Shown: positions 36,767-48,485, counted from the stretch's first letter. The stretch is DNA of 64,000 nucleotides from Girardinichthys multiradiatus (GCF_021462225.1 NC_061805.1:29405958-29469957); one strand, 5' to 3'. Numbers and translations are program-made. The notes: a model not told the origin generated them from the letters alone.

Positions 36767-37392
36767 CAGTGGTGGATGCTGGTCTTTCAAGGAGGGAAGC
36801 CTAATTTCAAGATCGCTGATTCGCTCATTTCACTGTCAATCAAAAAGGGATTCAGCCTCATCCAATCATCATGCAAAAGCTGAGCGTACAGGTCACCCGA
36901 GGCCAGCCCATTACCCCATAGACCCCCAGAAACGCTGAGCGTCCGATGGGCGGGACAAAGCCCAGCATTTATCCAATGACTCGTCTCGTTTCGCTGCAGC
37001 CGAGGCTGCCCCATAGACCCCCAGAGACGCTGAGCGTCCGATGGGCGGGACAAAGCCCAGCATTTATCCAATGACTCGTCTCGTTTCGCTGCAGCCGAGG
37101 CTGCCCCATAGACCCCCAGAGACGCTGAGCGTCCGATGGGCGGGACAAAGCCCAGCATTTTTGCTTCGCTGTTGAATCACTGTTTAAAGCAATGTGAAGC
37201 TGCAGGAATGAGTGAGAGGAAAGCCGTGTCGTTACCAGGGATAAGAAGCTGATTCTGAACAAAGGTTGAGCGCGTTGTAGCGCATATTTAGTCAATGACA
37301 TGTACACACAACAGTATAAATTTGATCACTTATTTTTTTTACATTTTAGGGGAAGCTGAGCTTCTCTTGCAGTCTTAGAGCAATCACCACTG
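36767..37392. mobile_element. Non-autonomous hAT-type element with internal tandem repeat
   Basis: The left end is CAGTGGTGGATGCT and the right end is its imperfect mirror, finishing AATCACCACTG. The ends are flanked by GAGACTTG (36759-36766) and GGGACTTG (37393-37400), an 8-bp target duplication with one mismatch. CAGTGGTG ends and 8-bp duplications are typical of hAT elements. At 626 bp it has no transposase. The GC-rich centre holds a 95-bp tandem array. Confidence 0.75.
36914..37160. repeat. Tandem repeat, 95-bp unit, about 2.6 copies
   Basis: Units start CCCCATAGACCCCCAGA at 36914, 37009 and 37104 and are almost identical. The unit also contains GATGGGCGGGACAAAGCCC and TTTCGCTGCAGCCGAGGCTG. 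Because 95 is not a multiple of three, the minus-strand frame that stays open here (36787-37158) reads each unit in a different frame. Confidence 0.92.
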
Positions 37393-37559
37393 GGGACTTG
37401 CACTTATGTTTAAGATATAAAATTAATCCTACAAACGTTAACTGTATACACCCTACTACTGAAACACATCTGTTACCTTGGTAATTAAATCAACCTTTTT
37501 CCATGTACTAAAAATAATTAATTGTCTTTTACCTAAATAAAAAAGAAAAAAACGTAAAT

Positions 37560-38060
37560 AGTAAATGGCCTGCACTTGTATAGCGCTATATCAAGTTTGA
37601 GGACTCCATAGCGTTATACACTACATTCAGTCATCCAACTATTCATACACACATTTGCACACCACATGGTAGCCACAGCTTGCCCAGGGGCCGACTGACA
37701 GAAATGGGGCTATGAATGATATGAGCTTGAATGAATGATTTAGGATTAAGATTAGAGATGTCTTCTCCCCCAGGATCCGATTCTGGTGATGGAGTGGAGG
37801 TCCGATAATAAGGGAGTTGGAAGGAGCTAGGAAGCCAGAAGGTGGTGATGGGGTGGTGGAGAGTTGAAGCTCGGCAGGAGAGCAGGGAGATCCGTGGTTG
37901 GAGATCCTTAAAAGCGAAACCTTGAAGGGTGATTGGCTGAGGAGGAATGCGGACTTGACGTTGATTGGTTGGAGCGGAGACGCATGATGGAGTCATAGTA
38001 CGGAGCCGGTGGTGGAGGTGAGTCTTCCAGATTGAATTTTCGTCAAAACTCCATTACCCA
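37560..38060. repeat. Fish interspersed repeat fragments, GC-richer composite
   Basis: 37565-37690 reads AAATGGCCTGCACTTGTATAGCGC and onward, a 3' repeat tail common in teleosts and related in the opposite direction to the tail at 1550-1595. The adjoining 37740-38030 is GC-richer and may be a retroelement end, unassigned. Confidence 0.4.
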
Positions 38061-40149
38061 TCAGGCTGTTATTTTGAATATTCTTGGCTAAGGAAAACGG
38101 TGTTTATTACAGTTCACCCATCTGACTGACACTGTTATACATGAGAATAAAAAAAAACAAAAAACAATAAAATGGCTCTGGAAAAAACTGTTTAATCTAT
38201 TATATTTGTTATATTTGTTTTCTTCTTGGTACACCGTAAACTAGTCTTGTTTATATTATCTGTTGATGATAAATAAAAAGTGGATTAAGTGGAACAAGCA
38301 GGATAATTTAACAAATCTTTTTTTTAGAGGCTCTGCAAAGAACAGCTTTGAGTAGCAGTCACCTTTAATATTCCAGGTAAATGAAAAACTAAAGGATTAA
38401 AGGCTTTATTATGAATAAAAAGATAGATATCTGATAGTGTCTGGAAATCCTTCAATAAAACACCAGAACAGTTATAATAAATAAGTAAAGAAAAATAAAT
38501 TAGTTTTAAGATTTAGGATGTGAACTAGCATGGAAGAAGCAAATTTCACATGGTATCTTTTACTTATATTGCCCTTGAGATAAGGAAAAATGAAAGTATA
38601 TAGTATATAATCAAATGTCAGCCAGGTTTCTGAACCAGTTTTCCTGAAATTTCACTGCAGTGTATTTATAAAATGCTTACTTTACACTGCAAAATGCAAT
38701 ATAAATAAGCATTTTAGTTAAATAACTACTACTAAAGTAAAAATTATAGCTCCAATAATAAATGCCTATATACATTCTGAATAAAAAAAATGGTTTTTAA
38801 TTTCTTGGAACTTGTGTGCATATAAACATTTCATCCACTGATTTAAAGCTGCCATAAAATGTGAACTGTTTCTCCTTACAGTTGCTTCAACCTTTTGAGG
38901 TTGAGGTAGCTTCCTCATTTAACCACTGTGTTGGAAAAGCCTCATCATCAATTTCCAAGGTTGCAAAAATGGGATTTTGATTGCCATCGTGCTCCAGGTT
39001 TCTCCTGAGGAAACCATTTATTGCCCTGTAGGCTCTCAACCAAACCAAACCAGAAACCAGAAATAATGGCAGCTTTTGCTTTGATTAACATATTTTGCTG
39101 CCTTGAAGTCACCAGCTGAGATGGTAGCTTCACTTCTTTCACTGCCAAAGGTCCCATAGTGAGATACGCCATCAAGCTCTCCTGTCAATGATGGCCCCGT
39201 TATTTTACATTGAATTTGTAAACTGTAGAAATAGCTTGCTTATTTATTCTGGCTAATACTTAGCTAAAGAATGTTCCTGGTTTTATGCTTTGATATTATT
39301 TTACTGGAATAAATTGGGTTTAATTTTATGTGTTCTATGTCAAATTTTGCCTTCAACAGACCAAATGCGTAGCTCTACTCTTGTATGCTTTAGCTTTTAA
39401 CTCTGTCAGAAAAGATGGATAGTTTCAAGATAGCTGTATTAAAAACAAACATTGACAACGTATTAGAGGTAGGTACATTTATTTATTTATTTATCTTTAT
39501 TTTTATTACCTCACAGTTCCATCACTGAAAACAACAAAATAATGGTTTTTGTATTAAGTGGACTTTTCTCTAAAGTTGCTGTAAAGAATTGCTTTGAACA
39601 TATGCTTTCACAAGGTGCTTTGGGTGAAGGGTAAGACAGCGGTAAACTATTCTATTTATGAGCCTCATCACATTTCCCGAGTGCTGTATTTACTGGTCCA
39701 AACCCTCATAAATTCAGCCCTTCGAATCTTTATGGTAGGAACATAAACGTCCAAGCTGTGCTGTTTAATTCATGCCATTTGATTTCCTCCTCCCTTCACA
39801 TTAGAAAATGGAAATTTCAGATGGGGAAAGAAGAGAATTCAGTGTTATTCTTGGCAATAACTTTTCCCTCTGAGTAATTCCACCTGTTTCTTTCTCTGAT
39901 CTGTGACGCTCTAGTAGAACGCCTTGGTCATGAAGATCAATGCAGGCCATAATTGTCAGTCTGAAGTGAACTGCAGTGTGACCTTTCATTTTGCATTAAG
40001 GCATTCCTTTATGGTTAAAAAATTTGCAAAATGTTTAACAGAAACATTTTACACATAGGACATGCAAAAATCTATCAAAACAGGAGTTTTTTGCAGCATT
40101 TAAAAGTCTTGCAAACTTACAGTATAAAGGATTGTGCAGATGAAATATA
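38061..40149. other. Intron sequence, no gene recognised
   Basis: No exon found. 39780-40010 looks less repeat-like and more balanced in composition than its surroundings; possible non-coding conservation is a guess. Confidence 0.4.
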
Positions 40150-40445
40150 TTACACCTGGGGTTGTCATGATAATACCATTTCAAACCCGAAATAGTTTAC
40201 CGATAAAAAGAAAAATACCCAATACTCGATACCATTTTGATACCACGGCAACATTTTTGGTAGATTTACTACTTCACTGTTGCAGATATAGCAGCTTTAC
40301 TGACCTTTTTATATTCCTCTCAAACATCAGTATTGTAGTGTTAGCTTGCAACTTTACCACAAGTAGCATTTGGCATTGTTCAACATTTTCCTATTTCATG
40401 TCGGTTTGTCTCAGAGAAAGTACCTCAGTTTTTTTCTGGTTGTAT

Positions 40446-41406
40446 TCAACACGTTAGAGTGTAAAACGTACAGCAGCAACTCAGGGATGGGAGGGGATGA
40501 GCGTCTCTGCGCTGTTGCTGGAAGAAGTGCAGCAAATCAAGTCGGGGCTCCACGAAGGGCTTGACCTGAGAAACATGGAACGTGGGGTGAATCCTCATGG
40601 AGTTGGGTAATCTCAGTAGTACAGCGACAGGGTTGATGATCTTGGAGATTGGGAAAGGTCCAACAAATCGGGGTGCCAATTTCCGGGATTCTACCCTTAA
40701 TGGGAGGTCCTTGGCGGAGAGCCAAACTTTCTGCCCCACCTGGTACTTAGGGGCAGGGATCCGTCTCTGATTGGCTGTTCTTGACTGAACCAGTGACATT
40801 CTGATCATCGATCTCCTGGCCTTTCTCCATATTCTTTGGCCTCTTAGGGCAGCCGCTTGGGCGGACGGAGCATAAGCTTCTCTCTCCTGAACTGAAAACA
40901 TGGGTGGCTGGAAACCAAACACAACATGAAAAGGGGACAAACCAGTGGCACTTGATTGCATAGAGTTCATGGCGTATTCAACCCAGGGCAAATTTTGTGA
41001 CCACTTGGTTGGGTCAGACTCACATAAGATACGAAGTTTGGTTTCTACTTCTTCGTTGGCTCTCTCGGTTTGGCCATCAGACTGAGGATGAAACCCTGAA
41101 GAGAGACTAACAGAAATTCCCAACAAAGAACAAAACTTCTTCCAAAAAACGTGACACAAACTGGGGTCCTCTATCGGAAACAATGTCATTAGGGATTCCA
41201 TGGAGCCTGAAAACGTCTCATGTCAATATCTCACCCATCTCCTTTGCAGATGGAAGCTTCTCCAACGACACCAGATGAACCATCTTTGCAAATCTGTCAA
41301 TTATGGTTAGTAGAACAGAGTGACCATTAGAAACCGGTAGACCTGTCACAAAATCCATCACAATATGTGACCATGGGCGAGGGGGAATTGGCAAAGGATG
41401 CAACAA
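40446..41406 (-). pseudogene. Ty3/gypsy integrase core and C-terminal region
   Basis: The frame 41218-41406 begins the core ([22 protein letters not shown] with the first catalytic Asp; IIDRFAKM). A TGA and a later frame change follow. The second Asp (SDRGPQF context, about 41165) and the catalytic Glu ([13 protein letters not shown], about 41065) are visible. The C-terminal part (40446-41000) has the GPF-like motif FVGPFPI and the HVSQVKP end typical of gypsy integrases. There is no chromodomain. The protein ends abruptly where the retroelement stops. Confidence 0.85.
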
Positions 41407-41435
41407 CCCCGCAGGGGGCGATGAGAAGGCTTAGC

Positions 41436-43192
41436 TCAACAACATTGAGTGCATTCAGCAACAAAGTCTTTGACATCCTTGACCAGCAATGGCCACCAAA
41501 ACTGAGTTCGAAATGTCTGAATGGTTCTGCTGATTCCTGGATGACAAACTAAACGAGAGCGATGACAAGACCCCAGTACCTTAGGCACAAGGCGTTCAGG
41601 GACAAAACAGCGGTCAGGTGGACATGATGGTGGGATAGGCAGATCTCTAATGGCTTCCTGGACCTCCCTTTCCACCTCCACTCGGGACACAGACAACCTG
41701 ACGGTTTCAGGAAGGATAAACTCCTCTTCACCCGCAGACTGAGATTCTTCAGGCTCTTGAATCCGGGATAGGGCATCAGGTTTGCCATTTTTACTCCCTG
41801 GCCTGTAAGATAGGGAGAAATTAAAACGACCAAAAAACAGAGCCCACCTAGCCTGTCTGGGGTTTAGCCGTTTTGCTGATTTCAGGTACTCCAAGTTCTT
41901 ATGGTCAGTCCACACCATAAATGGCTCCTTAGTCCCCTCCAGCCAATGTCTCCACTCTGTCAACGGCAACTTGACAGCCAATAACTTTCTGTCTCCCACA
42001 TTGTAATTCCACTCAGCCTGTGACAGAGTCCTTGAAAAGAAGGCACATGGGTGAACACGATCATCCTCACCTCTTTGGCTTAATACAGCTCCGACCCCAG
42101 TGCTTGAGGCATCCACCTCCACAATAAACTGTCTCTCTGGGTCAGAAGACCGTAACACTGGAGCTGACGTGAAGAGTTCCTTTAACCTATTGAAGGCCTT
42201 CTCTGCATCCTTATTCCACACAAATTTCACCTTGGAAGAGGTAAGAGCATTTAGGGGAGTAGCAACCAGGCTGTAATTTCTAATAAACCTCCTATAGAAG
42301 TTTGCGAAGCCCAGAAATCTTTGAAGCTGCTTGCGATCAGTTGAAACAGGCCATTCCAATACTGCCTTAACTTTGGAGGGGTCGACCTGCACTTGATCTG
42401 GGGAAATGATGAAGCCCAAAAAGGAAGTGGTAGTTATGTGGAACTCACATTTCTCTGCCTTGACGAACAACTGGTTTTGGAGAAGACGCAGGAGAACAGC
42501 TCTGACATGTTTTCTGTGGGTTTCCAGATCTTGAGAATAAATCAGTGTGTCATCAAGATAAACAAATATGAATTGACCCACCATGTTTCTTAGAACGTCA
42601 TTGACCAATGACTGAAAAACTGCAGGAGCATTAGTAAGTCCAAATGGCATGACCTTGTATTCATAATGGCCCGTAGGCGTGTTGAAAGTCATTTTCCACT
42701 CATCTCCTTCTCTGATTCGGACCAGATGATATGCATTCCTTAGATCCAGCTTAGAAAATATCTTGGCTCCCTGGATCTGATCAAAAGCTGTGTTCATGAG
42801 TGGTAAGGGATATCTATTTTTAACTGTTATCTCATTAAGGCCTCTATAATCAATGCATGGTCTCAATGAACCATCCTTCTTCCCAACAAAAAAGAAACCA
42901 GCACCTGCAGGAGAGGAAGAGGTTGAATGTGCCCTGCCTTTAATGCCTCATCAACATAACTCTTCATGGCCCTGTGCTCTGGACCAGACAATGAATAGGT
43001 TCTGCCTTTAGGGGGTGATGTGCCAGGAAGCAAATCAATAGCACAATCATAAGGTCTATGGGGTGGCAGAGCTGTGGCCTTGATTTTATTAAAAACCTCC
43101 TTTAAATCATGGTATTCTTGCGGTACCTTGGATAAATCCGGATAGGTCTCCTCAACCTCATTCTCCACACTGACCTCCGTAGCAGCAGACAA
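41436..43192 (-). pseudogene. Ty3/gypsy reverse transcriptase, RNase H and integrase zinc-binding region
   Basis: Two frames: 42863-43192 (linker before reverse transcriptase) and 41436-42866. A frameshift near 42910 lies at their join. The larger frame shows [32 protein letters not shown], the catalytic FVYLDD, an RNase H start with [15 protein letters not shown] and a TDHKNLEYL strand, and at the end the integrase H-H-C-C zinc-binding segment ([10 protein letters not shown]...CTQCC). Reverse transcriptase copies the element RNA and RNase H removes it. A stop at 41436 and a shift just after it separate this from the integrase core. Confidence 0.88.
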
Positions 43193-43225
43193 AAGACAGT
43201 CAGTGGACTCAGACCAACCCAGAAC

Positions 43226-43666
43226 TTATTTTTTCTTCCAGTCGATGTGAGGGTTGTGTTTCTGCAACCAGGAGGCCCCTAGGACTACAGGAAGTTCAGG
43301 TGAATTAATGATCATGAAAGTTACTTTATCGTGATGATTACGTCCAACTGTTAAGGTAATCTCCTCCATCCTGAGATGTGAATTGTTCATGCTGTGACCA
43401 TCCAAAGCTAGCACGTTTCTTGTGTCAGCTGACGGAATAAGATTTATGCCGTTCTTATTTGCAAATGTTTTGTCCATGAATTCAGTATCTGCTCCTGAAT
43501 CAATAAACACGGCCCCCTGGAGAGACAAAGAAGAGGTTTGAAAATGGGCAGGAAACAAGAAGGAGGAGGCAGATAGTTGACTTCGGCTCAGTAGAGACCT
43601 CCCTTCCTCTGCTGAGCCTGTCCTTTTAGTGGACACCTGAGTGCTAAATGTCCCTTCTCTCCACAA
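43226..43666 (-). CDS. Ty3/gypsy aspartic protease region
   Basis: A 146-codon frame overlapping the end of gag by 79 bases in another frame. It holds the retropepsin active-site pattern VFIDSGADTEF and the later hydrophobic strand VVLGASWL. The protease cuts Gag-Pol into mature proteins. The frame ends at a TAA at 43226; the same frame continues open after it (42863-43192), so this may be a nonsense mutation within pol. Confidence 0.8.
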   Translation of the reverse strand: MWREGTFSTQVSTKRTGSAEEGRSLLSRSQLSASSFLFPAHFQTSSLSLQGAVFIDSGADTEFMDKTFANKNGINLIPSADTRNVLALDGHSMNNSHLRMEEITLTVGRNHHDKVTFMIINSPELPVVLGASWLQKHNPHIDWKKK

Positions 43667-44523
43667 TAAAAACAGAGCTTGAATCTTCTCTGCCGATCTT
43701 TCTCCTCAGGGGTAATCTTAGTTCTGCCCAATTGCATGGACTCACAATTTTCATTTTCCTCAGTGAGAGGTGACCGACTCCTTCTCTCATACCGGTGTGC
43801 AGAAACCTGAGTTAATGATGAGCGACCCTTCTCATGGCGCTTCTCCCTCCTTCTCTCTGCCAGCCGAATATCAATGCGAGCAGCCAAATCCTCGAGTTGT
43901 TTCAGGGAAGAAGGGTAGTCACGGGTTGCTAGCTCATCCTTGATGTCTTCGTTTAATCCTTTCATGAATGCATCCATTTGTGCTGCCTCATTCCAACGGC
44001 TCTCTGCAGCCAACAAATGAAAGTCAATGATATAGGTCGAGACAGGCTGATCACCCTGTTTGAGGGACAATAATCCTCTTGCGGCCTCACGAATGACCGG
44101 GTCAAAAAATCGAATGAGTTTCTTGGAAAAAGTTTCATAAACATTACAAGATGCAGACCTGTTATGCCATTCAGCAGTTCCCCACTGTTTTGCCTTTCTT
44201 GCCAGCAGAGATATAACAAACGCCACATTGGAACGTTCAGTGGGAAAGGATGATGGCTGAAGCTCAAAATGAATTTCACACTGAGTTAGAAAAGCTCGAC
44301 ATTGGTCTGAGTCTCCCCTGAACATCTCAGGCGGAGAGAGGCGTGGCTCCCTTACCTCTGCTGTTGTCCGTGTTACTTGGGTGTGGTTTCTTTGTGACGG
44401 TGGCGGCTCGACGACAGGATTGCCAGGACGTAATGTGGAAATTATTTCCTCCATGCCGGAACCCAACCAGGAAAGGGTCTCATCAACGTGGGTACGCCAC
44501 TGTTGTGCTGGCGATGGGTCCAT
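43588..44523 (-). CDS. Ty3/gypsy Gag polyprotein
   Basis: 311 codons from the ATG at 44523; the frame is open further upstream, but this ATG precedes the recognisable Gag start. The middle (about residues 65-225) is a helical retrotransposon capsid-like region. Residues 220-250 are strongly basic. The C terminus has one zinc knuckle, CFYCGEKGHLALRC (residues 284-297), with the C-x2-C-x4-H-x4-C spacing that binds retrotransposon RNA. The reading frame is uninterrupted, unlike pol. It overlaps the protease frame (43226-43666), consistent with translation of pol by a frameshift. Confidence 0.85.
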   Translation of the reverse strand: MDPSPAQQWRTHVDETLSWLGSGMEEIISTLRPGNPVVEPPPSQRNHTQVTRTTAEVREPRLSPPEMFRGDSDQCRAFLTQCEIHFELQPSSFPTERSNVAFVISLLARKAKQWGTAEWHNRSASCNVYETFSKKLIRFFDPVIREAARGLLSLKQGDQPVSTYIIDFHLLAAESRWNEAAQMDAFMKGLNEDIKDELATRDYPSSLKQLEDLAARIDIRLAERRREKRHEKGRSSLTQVSAHRYERRSRSPLTEENENCESMQLGRTKITPEEKDRQRRFKLCFYCGEKGHLALRCPLKGQAQQRKGGLY

Positions 44524-45066
44524 TTTTGGCCAGATTTTTCTGCTATGAATCAGAAAAAGGCGGACCCAAGATTCAGCCAGACACAGTACTGAAAGTTTAA
44601 AAGGTTTATTCAGCCACAGGAAAACGTCATACAGGTAACACTCCTCACAGCTTCCAGGAATCACTGAGGCAGAAAGAGGGATTAGTGACTTGTAGTCTTC
44701 CAGGTTGCATCTGGCTAATTAGAAAACTGGTAGACTGATTTCTTAAAAAGAAAAAACCTTTAAAGAGGACATGTTGATTCTGTAATCTTACTGTAATATT
44801 AAGAACTTTTCGGTTCAGTGATTATCTGTTTTTATGACATTGTTGTGAGATAGGATTGCAGTAAAAGTAACAGTTAATTGTTGCAAAGGATTAAAAATAA
44901 AGAAACGGTAAAATGGTAAAAAATTATAAAACTTCAAACTACCTTAAATTAAATACAGTTATAACACAATAACACAAGCCTGTTTAGGCATTGATACAGT
45001 ATACTCCATTATTTTTTTTAGAAAGGCTTATTGGGCCAAAAATATTTGATACTGCCCAACCCTAAT

Positions 45067-45595
45067 AGTTGACTATGACTACAGCACTGGAACACGTCCT
45101 GCACAAATATAGCTGTTTAGTGTATAAGCTCAGGAATCCAGACTCATTATGTTACACATTAGCATGGGATTGATTAGGAGAAGCAGGCAAACAGCACTTC
45201 TGCTCTTTAAGGGTTAATGCTGGTTGTGAGGTCTTGTGTGATAATGTGCTGAAAATAGCTGTGATCTTTGATGACTGCTGAAGGTTGAAGCTTGTCAGAC
45301 TGATGTGTGCTCTGGTGGCTCCAGACAAAGGGACCACATGTGGTTGCAATCCTGCCATTAACAGGGCATCATTAGCCACTGCAAGTGAAGGACTGTGTAT
45401 ATTTGTGTGCATCCGTTCATTTGTGTGTGTATGAATGGCAGACGGTGGTTGACTGGATCAAACCAACCCCAAGGGAAAGTGGATTTTTGTTGTTTTAACT
45501 TTTGCCCCCATTTCACCTGTCTCTTTTGCTTTGGAAATATGGCACAAGCAGTTTCATACACATACAAAGGAAATGATAGAAAAACAGAACTTTCC
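45067..45595. other. Intron sequence, no gene recognised
   Basis: Short spacer; nothing recognised. Confidence 0.5.
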
Positions 45596-45614
45596 GTATA
45601 TATATATTTATATA

Positions 45615-45660
<46 letters not shown>

Positions 45661-45692
45661 TATATTGAAGCTTTATATGTACAGTGTATATA

Positions 45693-45739
<47 letters not shown>

Positions 45740-45828
45740 AAGCTTTATATGTACAGTGTATATATATATGTATATATATATGTATATATATATATATATA
45801 TGTATATATACACTGTATGCCACAATCA
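45596..45828. repeat. (TA)n microsatellite with repeated 30-bp spacer
   Basis: Long TA tracts interrupted twice by an identical spacer, TGAAGCTTTATATGTACAGT (about 45665 and 45738). The same spacer appears inverted at about 45975-46000, on the other side of the Tc1-A fragment. Confidence 0.9.
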
Positions 45829-45966
45829 TCCGTATTAAGACAATAAAAGACCTGAAATATTTCAGTTAGTGTGCAATAAATCTAAAATATATGAATGTTA
45901 AATTTTCATCATTACATTATGGAAAATAATGAACTTTATCACAATATGCTAATATTTTGAGAAGGT
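45829..45966 (+). mobile_element. Solo Tc1-A terminal repeat fragment
   Basis: About 138 bases nearly identical to the right terminal repeat of the full Tc1-A copies (CATCCGTATTAAGACAATAA through TAATATTTTGAGAAGG), without the last CCTG and without any transposase part. It sits inside TA-rich DNA. Confidence 0.9.
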
Positions 45967-46804
45967 ATATATATACACACTGTACATATAAAGCTTCAAC
46001 AAAAGGTGCATATATTTTTTCTTTACAAAAACAGATTGGTTTTTTTAAGCATGCATTACCCTCATGCTTTGTTTATTTATTTCTGCTAAACCCCAGAGAA
46101 TCACTTGAGGTACATTTCTGTTTGAAATGCAACTCAGTACAGATAAAAGTAGATTTGTCAGTTTTTAGTAAAACACCAGAAGTAAAGAATATTTCCAACA
46201 TATCATATATGGTGAGGAGCAAAGAAAACATCTAGATATGTAAATGCTCTCATGGGTTTTCATGCTATCTGGTAAAACCATGGAAGCAGAACAGTTCAAT
46301 GTATTTCACATCTATTGAGATATTGTTCTGTTTGGCAGCTAAACAAAGCTTCAGCTGGAGTAGGAGATAAAAGTAGACCAAGATATAGAGAGGTATGTAT
46401 GCCTCCATTTGTTTGAGCAACAGAAATTGTTTTGAACTGCAAAGCTTTGTGACACATCTGCTCCTCAGAGGAGGAATAACATAGTAGGAAAGTGTCACAG
46501 AGAAAAACACAGAATAAAACTTGCTAAAGCAAAACAAACGGTTAGACCACAGAGCAAGGAGTAAGATAAACAGCAAAGAATATCTGTGCGCCAAATGCTA
46601 AAATATGACATGCTTTGTGGACCCACTACAAAGAGTCTCATGTGGGAGTTGATAAGGGCTAAGATATTGGAGAGTGTGGTGCCGAATCCTAACCAATATA
46701 TTCCAAAGTAGCAGCTTCTCAATAAGGGAATGACAAAACACAAAATCAACCAATAACATTAAAGTGTGATTCTGCAATGAAATCATGGAAATATTACTCT
46801 TCAG

Positions 46805-46842
<38 letters not shown>

Positions 46843-47684
46843 TAATTGAAGTGTTAATATGCATGTTCGTCACTGAGGATTATCCTCTTGATTAGCTATA
46901 TTATCTGGATCCGTATAAGTCCAGAGATGAGTGGGTTAAAGAGCTCTCAAAGTGATTAATCAATGTGTGGGTGTTTCCGTGCTTTAATAATCCAAATAAC
47001 CCCCACCTCCTGTTACAGGAAATGTAATCAACTCCTTTCATTGCAAAATGTGTTGGATGGTAAAAAAAAAGGCATTGGAGGGAGATTTGATGCATTTAAA
47101 GTTAGAACTGAAGGTAGAACTGTCCCTTACGGGGACACCAGTTTTATTTCCATTCATTAAATAATAATATATTTATGGCAGAGTTTATATATAATCTTAA
47201 ACCATAACGCATTCTAAGCCTTTTTCTGCTCAATTGATATAAAACGTTTTAAAAAATAATTACTGGATATTACCCAGTCACAATATTTTAGAGACATCCT
47301 ATGACTTAAGAGGACTTTGGGGTTTGCATTCTGAATACCAAGCCAGGGTAGCTTTGCAGTGCTTTTCTAATTAACATTATATTAAAGTGATGTCTACTGA
47401 ACACAAAATGCTTTATAGTCCTGTACAAGTTGTACATGAAAGGAGTGACACCTGGTGTGATTTTAAAGAAGAATAGGACATCTGATTCAAAATTTGACGT
47501 GTTTAGACATTTTGCGTTTAGACATTCTGCATACCTTGGTTATAGTGAGTGGTTATTTTAGCTACTATGCTGTTTTTTTTGTAACATTGTACCAACTTCA
47601 GAGATGGCTGTGTGTTAAAATCCCATTGGTGTCCAAAATAGCCAGAGCAGAGCATCTAGCACCAACCCAGCCACAACCAGTCAC
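45967..47684. other. Intron sequence with a (TG)n tract
   Basis: No exon recognised. A TG microsatellite of about 16 units is at 46807-46840. 46880-47060 looks unique and has several TAAT-type motifs. Confidence 0.45.
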
Positions 47685-47947
47685 TTAACACTAGGGCTCC
47701 CGCAATAATAACACTAGTAAAACTCCCAAGCCCGTCAATTTGACAGCGAGGATTCTGAACGTGGTGGTGATGATGCCATCGCATTCCATTGGCCAGAATG
47801 CTAAAGGTTTTCTTGCATGCTATAAAATTATGGTTTTGACAAGTATTAAAAGTAGTTTTGATGAAAAATGTATAATGTTTTATTATTATTTATAAATAGT
47901 ATTGAAAAATAACAGAGTGGTGGGTAAATAAAAAAAAAAAAGAAAAA

Positions 47948-48208
47948 CTAATCTGACCAAAAGCTGGATAGCTCCATGTTACGCACCCTTTTGACTATGC
48001 GGACACAGACCAGTGCTAAAACCGCCTTCATGTCATCCACACTCATGTCCCAGGAGGAATCATCTCCTAAAACTCTGTGGACCTCAGCCACATTGCAGCT
48101 CTGAATGTGAATGAGAATTTCGGCATCCAGCAGGGAGAGGAATGTGGACTGGGTATTTTGGATCTGGCAATTTGCGTACGTGGTGTGTCCCTCTGTCTCT
48201 GTCAACAC
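47948..48208 (-). pseudogene. piggyBac transposase, fragment before the DDE domain
   Basis: An 86-codon minus-strand frame whose second half (VDDMKAVLALVCVRIVKRVR followed by SSFWSD) matches the conserved piggyBac region just ahead of the first catalytic Asp, where typical members have a helix ending in a YWS-like motif. Nothing of the catalytic core follows; the element ends within about 260 bases. The deletion makes this copy non-autonomous. Confidence 0.65.
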
Positions 48209-48485
48209 GTTCTGGCTCTGTCATCTCCCTCTACTTTCTTCCTTCCCTACCAATGTCCACACAGAGCCATCCTTTTCATATCTCCTCCTCCCTCCCAGAT
48301 GTGCAATTGTCTTGTGATGAAGACACTGTAAGGCACAGAATAGATTGTTGTTACTAGGCTGCTATACCTATCTATGGCCTAACTTATTGTTTATTTCTTT
48401 TTCCATTATCAGTACCTTGATTTGTAGTTTCTCTCCGGTCAGTGAGCTGGATTGCTGGGTTTATAGCTGGGGTCTAGGCGCCTGG

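Larger units (their letters stand above)
40446..44710 (-). mobile_element. Ty3/gypsy retrotransposon, degenerate, no paired LTRs seen
   Basis: Gene order on the minus strand is gag, protease, reverse transcriptase, RNase H, integrase, which is the Ty3/gypsy order (integrase last). A polyadenylation-type AATAAA at 44605-44610 and nearby sequence upstream of gag could be the 5' LTR/leader. No matching sequence is found after the integrase end at 40446, so the 3' LTR appears lost. Several stops and frame changes in pol make it non-functional. It does not carry an envelope-like gene. Confidence 0.85.
40150..45063. mobile_element. Old MITE-like repeat split by a Ty3/gypsy insertion
   Basis: The left part (40150-40440) begins GGGGTTGTCATGATAATACC and contains ACTCGATACCATTTTGATACC. 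The right part (about 44700-45063) ends GATACTGCCCAACCCTA. These ends are roughly inverted copies, and the text matches a short DNA-transposon-like repeat known from many fish (a GGGTTG...CGATAC type). The 4 kb between them is a retrotransposon. Exact junctions are unresolved. Confidence 0.5.

Noticed and set aside
36787..37307. Minus-strand frames of 112-123 residues over the 95-bp array
   Set aside because: The frame rotates with each 95-bp unit and lies in a MITE-like element. Openness follows from GC-rich composition.
40446..44710. Endogenous retrovirus with envelope
   Set aside because: Gene order, integrase type and lack of any envelope-like frame fit a Ty3/gypsy retrotransposon.
45395..45838. 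147-residue frame and its minus-strand partner through the TA tract
   Set aside because: Most residues are repeated Tyr-Ile from a (TA)n microsatellite; no gene.
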